Shown one piece after another: positions 46,345-54,460 of a DNA stretch of 64,000 nucleotides. A program made the translations under genes and the position numbers. The DNA is from Microbispora oryzae (GTDB lineage Bacteria; Actinomycetota; Actinomycetes; Streptosporangiales; Streptosporangiaceae): assembly GCF_017896165.1 (NCBI RefSeq), contig NZ_JAFCNB010000009.1, positions 186,001 to 250,000 on the forward strand, written 5' to 3'. Each line of letters starts with the position of its first letter. The stretch's first letter is position 1. The notes under the pieces are model-generated. The model made no database searches and had not been told where the DNA came from. It was given only the letters and a program-made list of their open reading frames with translations.

Positions 46345-46416
46345 TGGGCGATACTGGGATTGAACCAGTGACCTCTTCCGTGTCAGGGAAGCGCTCTCCC
46401 GCTGAGCTAATCGCCC
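46345..46416 (-). tRNA. tRNA-Val (GAC)
   Basis: The minus strand folds to a complete cloverleaf: acceptor arm GGGCGAT (46410-46416 side) with ATCGCCC, D-arm AGCTCAGCGGGAGAGCG, anticodon loop CTGACAC, T-arm GGTTCAATCC. CCA is not encoded. Confidence 0.95.
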
Positions 46417-46442
46417 GTGTCCCCGGAACGAGCCGGGATCCG

Positions 46443-46514
46443 AGCGGAAGACGGGATTCGAACCCGCGACCCTCACCTTGGCAAGGTGATGCTCTACCAC
46501 TGAGCCACTTCCGC
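46443..46514 (-). tRNA. tRNA-Gly (GCC)
   Basis: Complete cloverleaf on the minus strand: acceptor GCGGAAG with CTTCCGC, D-loop GCTCAGTGGTAGAGC, anticodon loop TTGCCAA, T-loop GGTTCGAATCC. It lies 26 bases upstream of tRNA-Val in the direction of transcription. Confidence 0.95.
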
Positions 46515-46590
46515 ACTCGCCACCTGGGCTTCACCCGGCGGCGCGTGCTCAACTCTAGCGGATTCCCGGGGGTCCCGGTGCCGCATGTCG

Positions 46591-46661
46591 AGGTGGAGAC
46601 GGGATTTGAACCCGTGTGCGCGGCTTTGCAGGCCGCTGCCTCGCCTCTCGGCCACTCCACC
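46591..46661 (-). tRNA. tRNA-Cys (GCA)
   Basis: Complete cloverleaf on the minus strand: acceptor GGTGGAG with CTCCACC, D-arm GGCCGAGAGGCGAGGC, anticodon loop CTGCAAA, T-loop GGTTCAAATCC. First of the Cys-Gly-Val set, probably one transcript. Confidence 0.95.
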
Positions 46662-46899
46662 AGGGTGAGGACCCAGGCCGTTCACCCTGGCGGGGTGATC
46701 TTCTGCCGTCGGGTCGCGCCGTGGGACGGATCGGGCGATCGCCCCAGGTCACGAGCAGCACATTAGCCGCCGTTCCGGCTCGTTGTCGCGGCCTCGCACA
46801 GCACCCGTACCAAAGTCGTGCGGTGTGCGGACAAGCCGTTGACCTGACGCCGGGGCGCGCGGAAGATCGATGACGAACCGGACGAGGGAGGGGTATGCC

Positions 46900-47463
46900 A
46901 TGGCCAAAGTACTGATGATCACCGGCGACGGCGCCGAGGACCTGGAGGTCATGTATCCGTACCAGCGCCTGCTGGAGGAGGGGCACGAGGTCACCCTCGC
47001 CGCCCCGACGGCGAAGCGGCTGCAGTTCGTCGTGCACGACTTCGTGGACGGCTTCGACACCTACACGGAGAAGCCGGGGCACGCCTGGGCGGCGGACGCG
47101 GCCTTCGCCGACGTGCGCCCCGAGGAGTACGCGGCGCTGGTGATCCCCGGCGGCCGGGCGCCGGAGTACATCCGCAGCGATCGGGACGTCCAGGAGATCG
47201 TCCGGCACTTCGCCGACGCCGGGAAGCCCATCGCGGCGCTGTGCCACGGGCCGCTGGTGCTGGCCGCCGCCGGCGTCCTCAAGGGGCGGGAGAGCAGCGC
47301 GTACCCGGCCTGCGCGACGGACGTGGAGCTCGGCGGCGGGACGTGGATCGACAGCGAGGCCCACGTCGACCAGAACCTCGTGACCGGGCGCGCCTGGCCC
47401 GACCACCCCGCCTGGATGCGCGAGTTCGTGAAGATGCTCCGGGCCGCGACCTCCGCCGAGTGA
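46900..47463 (+). CDS. DJ-1/PfpI family protein
   Basis: 187 residues of the DJ-1/PfpI/YhbO class. MAKVLMITGDGAEDLEVMYPYQRL starts the fold; the nucleophile is the cysteine in PIAALCHGPLVLAAAG (about 108), next to the conserved GGRAPEYIR. These proteins act as deglycases, glyoxalases or intracellular proteases. The ATG at 46900 follows GAGGGAGGGG at workable spacing; an ATG 30 bases earlier lacks a site. Confidence 0.88.
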   Translation: MAKVLMITGDGAEDLEVMYPYQRLLEEGHEVTLAAPTAKRLQFVVHDFVDGFDTYTEKPGHAWAADAAFADVRPEEYAALVIPGGRAPEYIRSDRDVQEIVRHFADAGKPIAALCHGPLVLAAAGVLKGRESSAYPACATDVELGGGTWIDSEAHVDQNLVTGRAWPDHPAWMREFVKMLRAATSAE

Positions 47464-47618
47464 TCCCGCGTCCTTACGGATCCGCCCCGGCCCGCCCCTC
47501 TCGCCGTTCACTCGTGGCGAGGGCGGGCCGGACGCGTTCCGGGGGTCGTGGGGCGACTGTGGCGACTGATCCTGCCCGATATCGGGCAAGAACGTTGGTA
47601 ATCGGCGTCATTGCTGCG

Positions 47619-47625
47619 TTAGGGT
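47619..47625 (+). promoter_or_regulatory. Probable -10 of a leaderless transcript
   Basis: TTAGGGT sits 9-15 bases upstream of the GTG of the small glmS-linked gene, the spacing expected if transcription begins at or next to the start codon. A TTGGTA at about 47594-47599 could act as the -35. Inferred from spacing. Confidence 0.45.
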
Positions 47626-47633
47626 CCTGCTCT

Positions 47634-47909
47634 GTGTCAACGGCACGGCATCCCTTCGAGGATCTGATCGGCCATCTCACCCGGACCACGTCTCTCGGCC
47701 CGGGGGAGGCCGCCCGTGTGGTCGCCGACGTGCTGGCGTACTTCGGCGAGCCCGCGGAGGAGTACGTGCGGCGCCGTCATGGCGAGCTCAAGTCGAGGGG
47801 GTTGACCAACGAGCAGATCTTTCCCCGGATCGCGGCCGAGCTTTCCGGCCGGCGTGTCACGGCACCGGAGCTGTCCCTGCGCCAGCTCCGCCGAATCGTT
47901 TACGGATAG
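47634..47909 (+). CDS. Conserved small protein upstream of glmS
   Basis: 91 residues, no recognised family. It is helical with RHPFEDLIGHLTRTTSLGPGEAARVVADVLAYFGEPAEEYVRRRH and a C-terminal LSLRQLRRIVYG. The GTG is preceded by no purine-rich site but by TTAGGGT about 9-15 bases upstream, matching a -10 box, so the mRNA is probably leaderless. Its stop is 8 bases before glmS, so both share a transcript. Confidence 0.75.
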   Translation: MSTARHPFEDLIGHLTRTTSLGPGEAARVVADVLAYFGEPAEEYVRRRHGELKSRGLTNEQIFPRIAAELSGRRVTAPELSLRQLRRIVYG

Positions 47910-47917
47910 GAGCTGAT

Positions 47918-49735
47918 ATGTGCGGAATCGTCGCTTATGTCGGGCCAAAGGACGCGGCGCCCATCCTGCTCGAAGGGCTCCAGCGCCTGGAATACCGGGG
48001 CTACGACTCGGCCGGCCTCGCCGTCGTCAACTCCAGGAGCCTGAAGACGCGCAAGGTGAAGGGACGCGTGGCCGACCTGGCGAGCGTTGTGCCCGCCCGC
48101 TTCAAGGGCACGCTGGGCATCGGCCACACGCGCTGGGCGACCCACGGCGTGCCGAGCGACGTGAACGCGCATCCGCACCTCGACATCGAGGAGCGGATCG
48201 CGGTGGTGCACAACGGCATCATCGAGAACGCCGACGAGCTGCGCAGCCGCCTGGAGACCGACGGGGCCGTGTTCAGCAGCGAGACCGACACCGAGGTGCT
48301 CGCCCACCTCATCGGCCGTACCGTCAAGGAGACCGACTCGCTTGAGGAGGCCGTGCGCAAGGCGCTGAACAGCGTCGTCGGCACGTACGGCATCGCGGTG
48401 GTCGACGCGCAGCGGCCCGGGGAGATCGTGGTCGCCCGCAACGGCAGCCCCATCGTCCTCGGGATCGGCGAGAAGGAGATGTTCGCGGCGTCCGACGTCG
48501 CGGCGCTGATCCGCTACACCCGGCAGGTCGTCCACCTGGAGGACGGCGAGCTCGCCGTGCTGAAGGCGGACGGGTTCCACACGTTCACCAGCGACGCGCG
48601 GGAGACCGCGAAGGAGCCGTTCACGGTCGACTGGGACGCCGGGCACTACGACAACGGGGGCTACGAGCACTACCTGCTGAAGGAGATCTCCGAGCAGCCC
48701 GACACCGTCGCCCGCACCCTGCGCGGCCGCATCGACGACCGGTTCCACATCGCCCACCTCGGCGGTCTGAACATGGACGCGCGCGAGACGAGGTCCTTCC
48801 GGCGAGTCAAGATCATCGGGTGTGGCTCGGCGTACTATTCGGGGCAGATCGGCGCGCAGCTCATCGAGGAGCTGGCCCGCATCCCGGCGGACGCGGAGCC
48901 CGCGTCGGAGTTCCGCTACCGCAGCCCCGTCGTGGAGCCCGACACCCTGTACGTCGCGATCAGCCAGTCGGGCGAGACCTACGACACCCTCGCGGCCGTG
49001 CAGGAGCTCAAGCGCAAGGGCGGCCGGGTGCTCGGCATCGTCAACACCGTGGGCAGCGCCATCGCCCGCGAGTGCGACGGCGGCGTCTACCTGCACGCGG
49101 GCCCCGAGGTGTCGGTCGCCTCGACCAAGGCGTTCACCTCCACCGCCGTGGCGTTCGCCCTGCTCGCCCTGCACCTCGGGCGCGTACGGGACATGTCCCC
49201 CGCCGACGGGCGGCGGATCTGCGAGGGGCTGCGCCGGCTGCCCGAGCAGATCAAGGAGATCCTCACGATGGAGGAGCAGATCAGGGCGCTGGCGATCAAG
49301 TACGCCGAGGCCCCCGGGATGATGTTCGTCGGCCGTGTGCGCGGCTACCCGGTGGCCCGCGAGGGCGCCCAGAAGCTCAAGGAGATCTCCTACGTCCACG
49401 CCGAGGCGTACCCGGCGAGCGAGCTCAAGCACGGCCCGCTCGCGCTGATCAGCGCCGACCTGCCGACCGTCGCGGTCGTCCCCGACGACGAGCTGCTCGA
49501 CAAGAACCTCACCACCCTCGGCGAGATCCGGGCCCGGCACGGGCGCATCCTCATGGTCGGCCACCGCACCGCGGACGCGGCCGACGACTGCGTCGTGGTG
49601 CCGAAGAACGAGAACGAGCTCGACCCGATCCTGCTGACCATCCCGCTGCAGCTGTTCGCCTACCACGCCGCCGTCGCGCTCGGCCGTGACGTCGACAAGC
49701 CGCGCAACCTGGCCAAGAGCGTCACTGTCGAGTGA
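47918..49735 (+). CDS. glmS: Glutamine-fructose-6-phosphate aminotransferase
   Basis: 605 residues. After Met removal Cys1 (MCGIVAYVG) is the glutaminase nucleophile; GHTRWATHG and HNGIIEN belong to that domain. Two SIS isomerase domains follow (about 285-425 and 455-595, CGSAYYSGQIGAQLIEE, SQSGETYDTLAA, ELKHGPLALI), ending in the family DKPRNLAKSVTVE. It makes glucosamine-6-phosphate for peptidoglycan and other amino sugars. The ATG follows AGGAGCTGAT. No ribozyme-like leader is seen. Confidence 0.97.
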   Translation: MCGIVAYVGPKDAAPILLEGLQRLEYRGYDSAGLAVVNSRSLKTRKVKGRVADLASVVPARFKGTLGIGHTRWATHGVPSDVNAHPHLDIEERIAVVHNGIIENADELRSRLETDGAVFSSETDTEVLAHLIGRTVKETDSLEEAVRKALNSVVGTYGIAVVDAQRPGEIVVARNGSPIVLGIGEKEMFAASDVAALIRYTRQVVHLEDGELAVLKADGFHTFTSDARETAKEPFTVDWDAGHYDNGGYEHYLLKEISEQPDTVARTLRGRIDDRFHIAHLGGLNMDARETRSFRRVKIIGCGSAYYSGQIGAQLIEELARIPADAEPASEFRYRSPVVEPDTLYVAISQSGETYDTLAAVQELKRKGGRVLGIVNTVGSAIARECDGGVYLHAGPEVSVASTKAFTSTAVAFALLALHLGRVRDMSPADGRRICEGLRRLPEQIKEILTMEEQIRALAIKYAEAPGMMFVGRVRGYPVAREGAQKLKEISYVHAEAYPASELKHGPLALISADLPTVAVVPDDELLDKNLTTLGEIRARHGRILMVGHRTADAADDCVVVPKNENELDPILLTIPLQLFAYHAAVALGRDVDKPRNLAKSVTVE

Positions 49736-49776
49736 CCGTCGAGTGACTGTCCCTGTCGAGTGACTGTTGAGTGACC
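49728..49776 (+). repeat. Tandem repeats around the glmS stop
   Basis: The phrase GTCGAGTGAC recurs in degenerate tandem copies starting at the last codons of glmS (CTGTCGAGTGA) and running 40 bases downstream. Each copy carries its own TGA, so the stop is repeated several times in line. Confidence 0.6.
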
Positions 49777-49781
49777 TCAGG

Positions 49782-49842
49782 GCCCTCCGCCGTCCGGGCG
49801 TACGGCTCCCGCCTCGCGCGGCGGGCCGTACCCCCGGAGGGC
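49782..49842. terminator. Bidirectional terminator glmS / hydrolase
   Basis: Outer arms GCCCTCCG (49782-49789) and CGGAGGGC (49835-49842) and inner arms GTACGGC (49800-49806) and GCCGTAC (49825-49831) form a long stem with an internal loop between the converging glmS and alpha/beta hydrolase genes. Confidence 0.75.
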
Positions 49843-49843
49843 G

Positions 49844-50605
49844 TCACTCCTTGAAGAACTCCACGAGGGGGAACATCGTCTGCCGGGGGTCCTCGAAGAT
49901 CGAGGAGTGCCCGCCGCCGACCTCCAGGAGGCGGGCGCCCGGGATGCCCGCGGCGAGCTCCCGCGACTGGGCCAGGGGGATGAACCGGTCCTCCACGGCG
50001 GCGATGATCAACGCGGGCACCCGGATGAGGGGCAGGTCGGGCCGCACGTCGATCCGCAGGGCGAAGTCGATCTGCGCGTCGGCGCCGGGGCCCGCGTCGG
50101 CGCCGAGCAGGATGACCCGCTTGAGCTGCTCCTCGGACAGCGAGGCCAGGAATCCGTCGGACAGGGTCAGCGTGGCCAGCAGCTTGCCCGTCTCCTCGTC
50201 GCCGCGGGCCAGCAGGGTGCGCCACAGCTCGATGTTCATCCGCATCAGCGGCCGTGCCCAGGCGTACCCGACGACGGTGGCCAGCCGGGTGACACGCTCC
50301 GGGTGACGCGCCGCCACCCGGATGGCCACGGGCGCGCCGAGCGACGCCCCCGCGACGGCGAACCGCTCCATGCCGGTCTCGGCCGCGGTGGCGACGATCT
50401 GGTCGGCGATCACGTCGATGTCGAGCGGGCCGTCCGGCAGCCGGCTGTCACCGGAGCCGGGCATGTTCGGCAGCAGGACCGTGTGTTCCGCGGCGAGCGC
50501 GTCCAGCAGCGGAGCCCATGTGGCGGGGCCCGTGCTGCCCGTGCCGTGGATGAGAACGAGACCGGGCCCCGTTCCGCGCACCTCGAAGTCCAAGATGTCG
50601 GTCAC
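49844..50605 (-). CDS. Alpha/beta hydrolase
   Basis: 253 residues. Oxyanion motif LIHGTGSTGPATW, nucleophile serine in VAGASLGAPVAIRVA (about residue 100), acid in AVEDRFIPL, base histidine in VGGGHSSIFED. No lid domain, so a small esterase or carboxylesterase-like enzyme. It stops within two bases of the shared terminator. Confidence 0.9.
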   Translation of the reverse strand: MTDILDFEVRGTGPGLVLIHGTGSTGPATWAPLLDALAAEHTVLLPNMPGSGDSRLPDGPLDIDVIADQIVATAAETGMERFAVAGASLGAPVAIRVAARHPERVTRLATVVGYAWARPLMRMNIELWRTLLARGDEETGKLLATLTLSDGFLASLSEEQLKRVILLGADAGPGADAQIDFALRIDVRPDLPLIRVPALIIAAVEDRFIPLAQSRELAAGIPGARLLEVGGGHSSIFEDPRQTMFPLVEFFKE

Positions 50606-50781
50606 CTGGCAGAGATTACCTGTGGATGGGGAAATGGCGCCTGCCCCCTGATCGGGCGTCTGCCCTCGCCCGTCTGGTAGATCCGTCCCAAGACGTCCGC
50701 TTACGCCGGATATGTGGTCACTAACGGTGATTCGCCATAGTCTGTGCGTGTAACGGGCTCTTCGGGGGGAGGGTGCCGGGC

Positions 50782-51720
50782 ATGCGACGCCGTACGGTGC
50801 TCGCTTTGGGGGTGCTGGCCTTGGCGGGGTGCGGTACCACGGCCCCGCCGTTCCAGGGGGAGATCTCCCTGGTGGTTCCGGGAGCGCCCGGCGGATGCGC
50901 GGAACGCCTGGCGGGGGAGCTGAAAGCCCTCATCGAGGGACGCCGGTGGGCCCGGACCGTGCAGGTGGGCCACCGCGCCCGGGGAGGCGGGTCGTCCGCC
51001 GTTGGCCGCCCCACCGGCCGTGCCGAGCTGATGATCGTCGATCCCGCCCTCGTCGCCGCCACGGGCGGAAGGCGGGCGCTGCTGCCTGACCGCATGGTTC
51101 CGCTCGCGCGGCTGGCGGGCCAGTGGGAGGTCATGGTCACCGCGCCCGACTCTCCGTACCGGACCTTCGACCGCCTCGCCGCGGCCCTGCTGCGCGATCC
51201 CGCGCGTGTCCCGGTCGGGGGCGGGCCCTCCGCCGGGCCGGACCACATCCTGTACGGCATGACCGCCCTCGGGCTGGGGGCCGACGCCCGGCTGCTCGAC
51301 TACACCGCCTTCGACGACCGTGCCAGGGCGATCGAGGCCGTCATCGACGGGCGGACGGCGGTAGCCCTCGGCACGGCGCGGGATGTGGCCGGTCACGTCC
51401 GCGCGGGCCGTCTGCTGCCGCTCGCGGTCTCGTCGTCCGAGCGGATCGACGGTCTGGACGCGCCGACGCTGAGCGAGTCGGGCGTACGCGTCGTGTTCGC
51501 CGACTGGGCGGGACTGGTCGCGCTGGGGACGCCGGGCGGCGGCGGATACGACGCGCTGCTCGACCTGTGCGGTGCCGTGGCCGGCTCGGCCGCGTGGGAG
51601 CACTGCTGCGGCCGGAACGGGTGGACGCCCATGTACCTGGAGGGCGACGACTTTCGCCGGTGGCTGGGCGAGGAGACCCGCCGCACCGCGCTCACGCTGC
51701 GGGAACTCGGCGTTCATTAG
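50782..51720 (+). CDS. TctC-like solute-binding lipoprotein, orphan
   Basis: 312 residues. A lipobox LALAGC at residues 11-16 of MRRRTVLALGVLALAGC marks a lipoprotein, followed by the TctC/Bug periplasmic binding fold (ISLVVPGAPGGCAERLAGELK; VPVGGGPSAGPDHILYGMTALGLGA; FADWAGLVALGTPGG). TctC binds carboxylates for a TctAB permease, which is not present here. The ATG at 50782 fits a GGGGGGAGG ten bases upstream better than the GTG nine bases before it. Confidence 0.8.
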   Translation: MRRRTVLALGVLALAGCGTTAPPFQGEISLVVPGAPGGCAERLAGELKALIEGRRWARTVQVGHRARGGGSSAVGRPTGRAELMIVDPALVAATGGRRALLPDRMVPLARLAGQWEVMVTAPDSPYRTFDRLAAALLRDPARVPVGGGPSAGPDHILYGMTALGLGADARLLDYTAFDDRARAIEAVIDGRTAVALGTARDVAGHVRAGRLLPLAVSSSERIDGLDAPTLSESGVRVVFADWAGLVALGTPGGGGYDALLDLCGAVAGSAAWEHCCGRNGWTPMYLEGDDFRRWLGEETRRTALTLRELGVH

Positions 51721-52086
51721 CCGCCGGCTCCGGCATCGGCCGGTCCCTGGTGGGCTCTGGTGGGCTCTGGTGGGCTCTGGTGGGGCTCGCCCCTGGCCGG
51801 CCGGTCCGGTGGTGCCGGTGGTGCCGGTGGTGCCGGTGGTGCTGTGGCGCGGTGGTGCTGTGGGTGCGCTGGTGCGGGTCCGGCGTGCGGGCTTCTGCGC
51901 CGCGGGGTCGTTCGCCCGGGTCTCGGCCGTGCCGAAGGTGGGTCTTCTCGCTCAGAGATTTCACTTGGGCCACAGGTGAGTTGGGCTCCACCTTTCTCTT
52001 TCCAATTTTTCGAACTGGCTAGCGGTTGCCAGGTGACTTTCTGTAGCGTTGCCATTGCGTGACGGAGTGATGGGGGAGGTGTCTCG
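51721..52086. other. Intergenic region with two short tandem repeat arrays
   Basis: 366 bases between tctC and the HNH gene. GGGCTCTGGT repeats at about 51748-51785 (10-base period) and GGTGGTGCC repeats (9-base period) at about 51810-51845. Near the right end, GGGGGAGG (about 52073-52080) is the ribosome site for the HNH gene. AT-rich CTCTTTCCAATTTTTCG lies at about 51993-52010. No gene is supported. Confidence 0.55.
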
Positions 52087-54432
52087 GTGTCGGTGTTTCA
52101 TGATCCTGTTGTCGACGGCCCTGTTGTCGACGGCCCTGTTGTCGACGACTGCGTCGATCGACCGGCGTCGGGTCGGCTGGCCCGGGGTCACTCCGTCTCG
52201 GATGCTGTTCCCCCGGGTTCCAACCGAGACGTTTCGGCACGGTCGGCACGGTCGGCACGGTCGACGGGATCGGCATGGTCGGCGGCATCACCACGGTCGG
52301 CGGCATCGGTGCCGCCGGAGCTTGAGGGCACGTGCCTGGACCCGTCGTATGCGGATTCCCGTGCGGCTCGCGGCGCGGAGTCCGGTGCCGCCGACGGTGC
52401 GGCCGGTGACGGCGCTGTCAGCGGTTGTGCTGCCGGTGTTCCAGGCTGGGGGCCGCGTCCGTCGACAGTGGAGTTGCTGCGGATGGCGGCTGAGTGGGCG
52501 GCTGCGGAGGTGCCGGACAGCGTAGAGGTGTGCGTTGAGGAGGCGGAGGTGCTGAGCCAGGCGGTGGATCTGCTGGGTTCGGCGATGGCGGGGCGGGTGC
52601 ATCGGGTGGATGTCACGGGTGGGGCAAAGGAATGTGGACATGCATCCACCGCTTCATGGCTCCGCTCAGACAGACCGAGCACCCCTGATCTGAACGCGGC
52701 GGCACCGAGCATGTCAGTGCCGAGCGCCTCAGCGTCGAGCACGCCATCGTCGGGGGTGTCTACGTCGGACGCGGCCATGTCAGGTGCGGCGGAGCCTAGC
52801 GAGGCGGAGTCCAGTGCAGCGGTGCCGGGCATGCCGGGAGCGCCGGGGATGCCTGGTGTGCCGGTGGTGGTGCGGCGTGGTCCGGGGATGACGGGTGCGC
52901 AGGCGTCGCGGTGGTTGCGGATCTCCGGTGAGGTGGCCCGCCTTCCCCTGGTGAAGGCCCGCTACCGGGCCGGGTCCCTGTCCGGCGGAGCGGTGGACGC
53001 CATCACCACGGTGACGGCGAAGCTGACCGACGCGCAGACGGCCGAAGCCGAGCAGATTCTGGTGCAACTGGCCGACAGCGCGACCTGCGCCGAGGTGGCC
53101 AAAGCCGGCCGCTACATCCGGGAGATCCTCGACCCCGGCACCCTCGTCGAGGAGTGCGAGGACGACTACGCCTCCCGGTTCGTGCTGCTCCGCCCCTCCA
53201 GCACCGGCGGCATGGAGGGTGACTTCCGCCTGCCCAGGGAGGCCGCCGCGCGGCTTCGGGAGTTCATGACCGCCTACGCTCGGCCCAAGGACAGGGACGA
53301 CGACCGGCCGCTGCGGGTCCGCCAAGCTGACGCGTTCGCGGCGCTGCTCAGTGAGAAGGTCTCCACCGAACTCGTCGTCTTCGTCCGCGCCGAATCCCTC
53401 CCCGAAGACATTCACGCCCCTACCGGCACACAGAACCCCGCTCCGGACATGTCACCAGGTGCAAGCGGCATGCCCGGCACGGCAGGTGGGCGCGCTGGCG
53501 AGGTAGGTGGCATGGCCGGCGAGGGCCGAGACGGTCCAAACGACGAGGCCGCTCCTCCCGGGGATGGTTCCCCCGACGGCGCGACCGAGCAGTCGTGTCC
53601 TGGCGACCCCCGTCCCGACCATGCCGCAGAGCCCGGCCATGGTGCAGAGCCCGGCCATGGTGCGGAGCCCGGCCATGGTGCGGGTTCTGACGATGCCGCA
53701 TGGTCCGCCGACGGCCTACGCTCCGGCAACCGGGGTGATGGCGTGCCCGCTGCGGCTGCGGCTGCGGCTGCCGCTACCGCACACCCCGCTACCGCACACC
53801 CCGCTACCGCACACCCCGCTACCGCACACCCCGCTACCGCACACCCCGCTACCGCACACCCCGCTACCGCACACCCCGCTACCGCACACGCGGACGCGGA
53901 CGCGGAGGCGCAGGCGGATGGGCGGGCGGAGGCGCAGGCCGCCGGAACGCGCGCTGATGCCTGCCGCACGTGCGGACATACCCCCGACAGGTTGGCTCCG
54001 GGCCTGCTGGTCGCGACCGGGCAGTTGCTGCCGGTGAGTGACGTGCACCGGCTGGCGCGGACTTCGCGGTTGACCCGGCTGGTGATGGATGCGAAGGGTC
54101 AGGTGCTGGACATGGGGCGTTCGGTGCGGCTGGCCACCCCAGCCCAGCGGAAGGCGCTGCTGGCGCAGTACGCGACCTGCTACTGCCAGGGCTGTCCGAT
54201 CCCGGCCGACATGGCCGAAGTCGACCACGTCCAGGGCTGGATCGACGACGGCGTCACCAACCTCGACCTGCTGGCCCCCGCCTGCACCTTCCACAACCGC
54301 GACAAATTCACCCACCCCCACCGCTACACCACCCACCGCAACCCCGACGACACCAGGACCCTCCTCCACCACCCGAAGGGGCGCCTCACCCGCCAGCCCC
54401 GAACCGGCCGGGTTACCCGCCCACCGGGGTAA
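52087..54432 (+). CDS. DUF222-HNH endonuclease with many repeats
   Basis: 781 residues. A DUF222 domain (about 275-420, TGAQASRWLRISGEVARLPLVKARYRAGSLSGGAVDAI) and a C-terminal HNH nuclease motif DHVQGWIDDGVTNLDLLAPACTFHNRDK (about 715-745), preceded by CQGCPI. The family is abundant and often repeat-associated in actinobacteria; substrates are unproven. Long disordered spacers are filled with tandem repeats PVVDG, HGAEPG and ATAHP, so this gene is elongated compared with the usual 400-500 residues. The GTG has a good ribosome site eight bases before. Confidence 0.88.
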   Translation: MSVFHDPVVDGPVVDGPVVDDCVDRPASGRLARGHSVSDAVPPGSNRDVSARSARSARSTGSAWSAASPRSAASVPPELEGTCLDPSYADSRAARGAESGAADGAAGDGAVSGCAAGVPGWGPRPSTVELLRMAAEWAAAEVPDSVEVCVEEAEVLSQAVDLLGSAMAGRVHRVDVTGGAKECGHASTASWLRSDRPSTPDLNAAAPSMSVPSASASSTPSSGVSTSDAAMSGAAEPSEAESSAAVPGMPGAPGMPGVPVVVRRGPGMTGAQASRWLRISGEVARLPLVKARYRAGSLSGGAVDAITTVTAKLTDAQTAEAEQILVQLADSATCAEVAKAGRYIREILDPGTLVEECEDDYASRFVLLRPSSTGGMEGDFRLPREAAARLREFMTAYARPKDRDDDRPLRVRQADAFAALLSEKVSTELVVFVRAESLPEDIHAPTGTQNPAPDMSPGASGMPGTAGGRAGEVGGMAGEGRDGPNDEAAPPGDGSPDGATEQSCPGDPRPDHAAEPGHGAEPGHGAEPGHGAGSDDAAWSADGLRSGNRGDGVPAAAAAAAAATAHPATAHPATAHPATAHPATAHPATAHPATAHPATAHADADAEAQADGRAEAQAAGTRADACRTCGHTPDRLAPGLLVATGQLLPVSDVHRLARTSRLTRLVMDAKGQVLDMGRSVRLATPAQRKALLAQYATCYCQGCPIPADMAEVDHVQGWIDDGVTNLDLLAPACTFHNRDKFTHPHRYTTHRNPDDTRTLLHHPKGRLTRQPRTGRVTRPPG
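52102..52150 (+). repeat. 15-base repeat in the HNH gene (PVVDG)
   Basis: CTGTTGTCGACGGCC is repeated three times at the very start of the gene. Confidence 0.85.
53634..53690 (+). repeat. 18-base repeat in the HNH gene (HGAEPG)
   Basis: GGCCATGGTGCAGAGCCC and variants recur three to four times, encoding GHGAEP. Confidence 0.8.
53773..53889 (+). repeat. 15-base repeat in the HNH gene (ATAHP), eight copies
   Basis: ACCGCACAC recurs at an exact 15-base period at 53775, 53790, 53805, 53820, 53835, 53850, 53865 and 53880, inside CTACCGCACACCCCG units. Copies are nearly identical, which points to recent expansion. Confidence 0.9.
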
Positions 54433-54460
54433 GGAGGCCGGCGACCGCTCGCGCTGGGGG

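Noticed and set aside
46345..46661. tRNA attachment site for an integrative element
   Set aside because: No integrase, no repeat of a tRNA 3' end in the window, and the flanking genes look like core chromosome.
47860..47920. glmS ribozyme
   Set aside because: The leader is only eight bases long after the preceding gene and the class is known from Firmicutes; nothing resembles it here.
53773..53889. CRISPR array
   Set aside because: Regular 15-base period, no unique spacers and fully coding in the HNH gene; no cas genes nearby.
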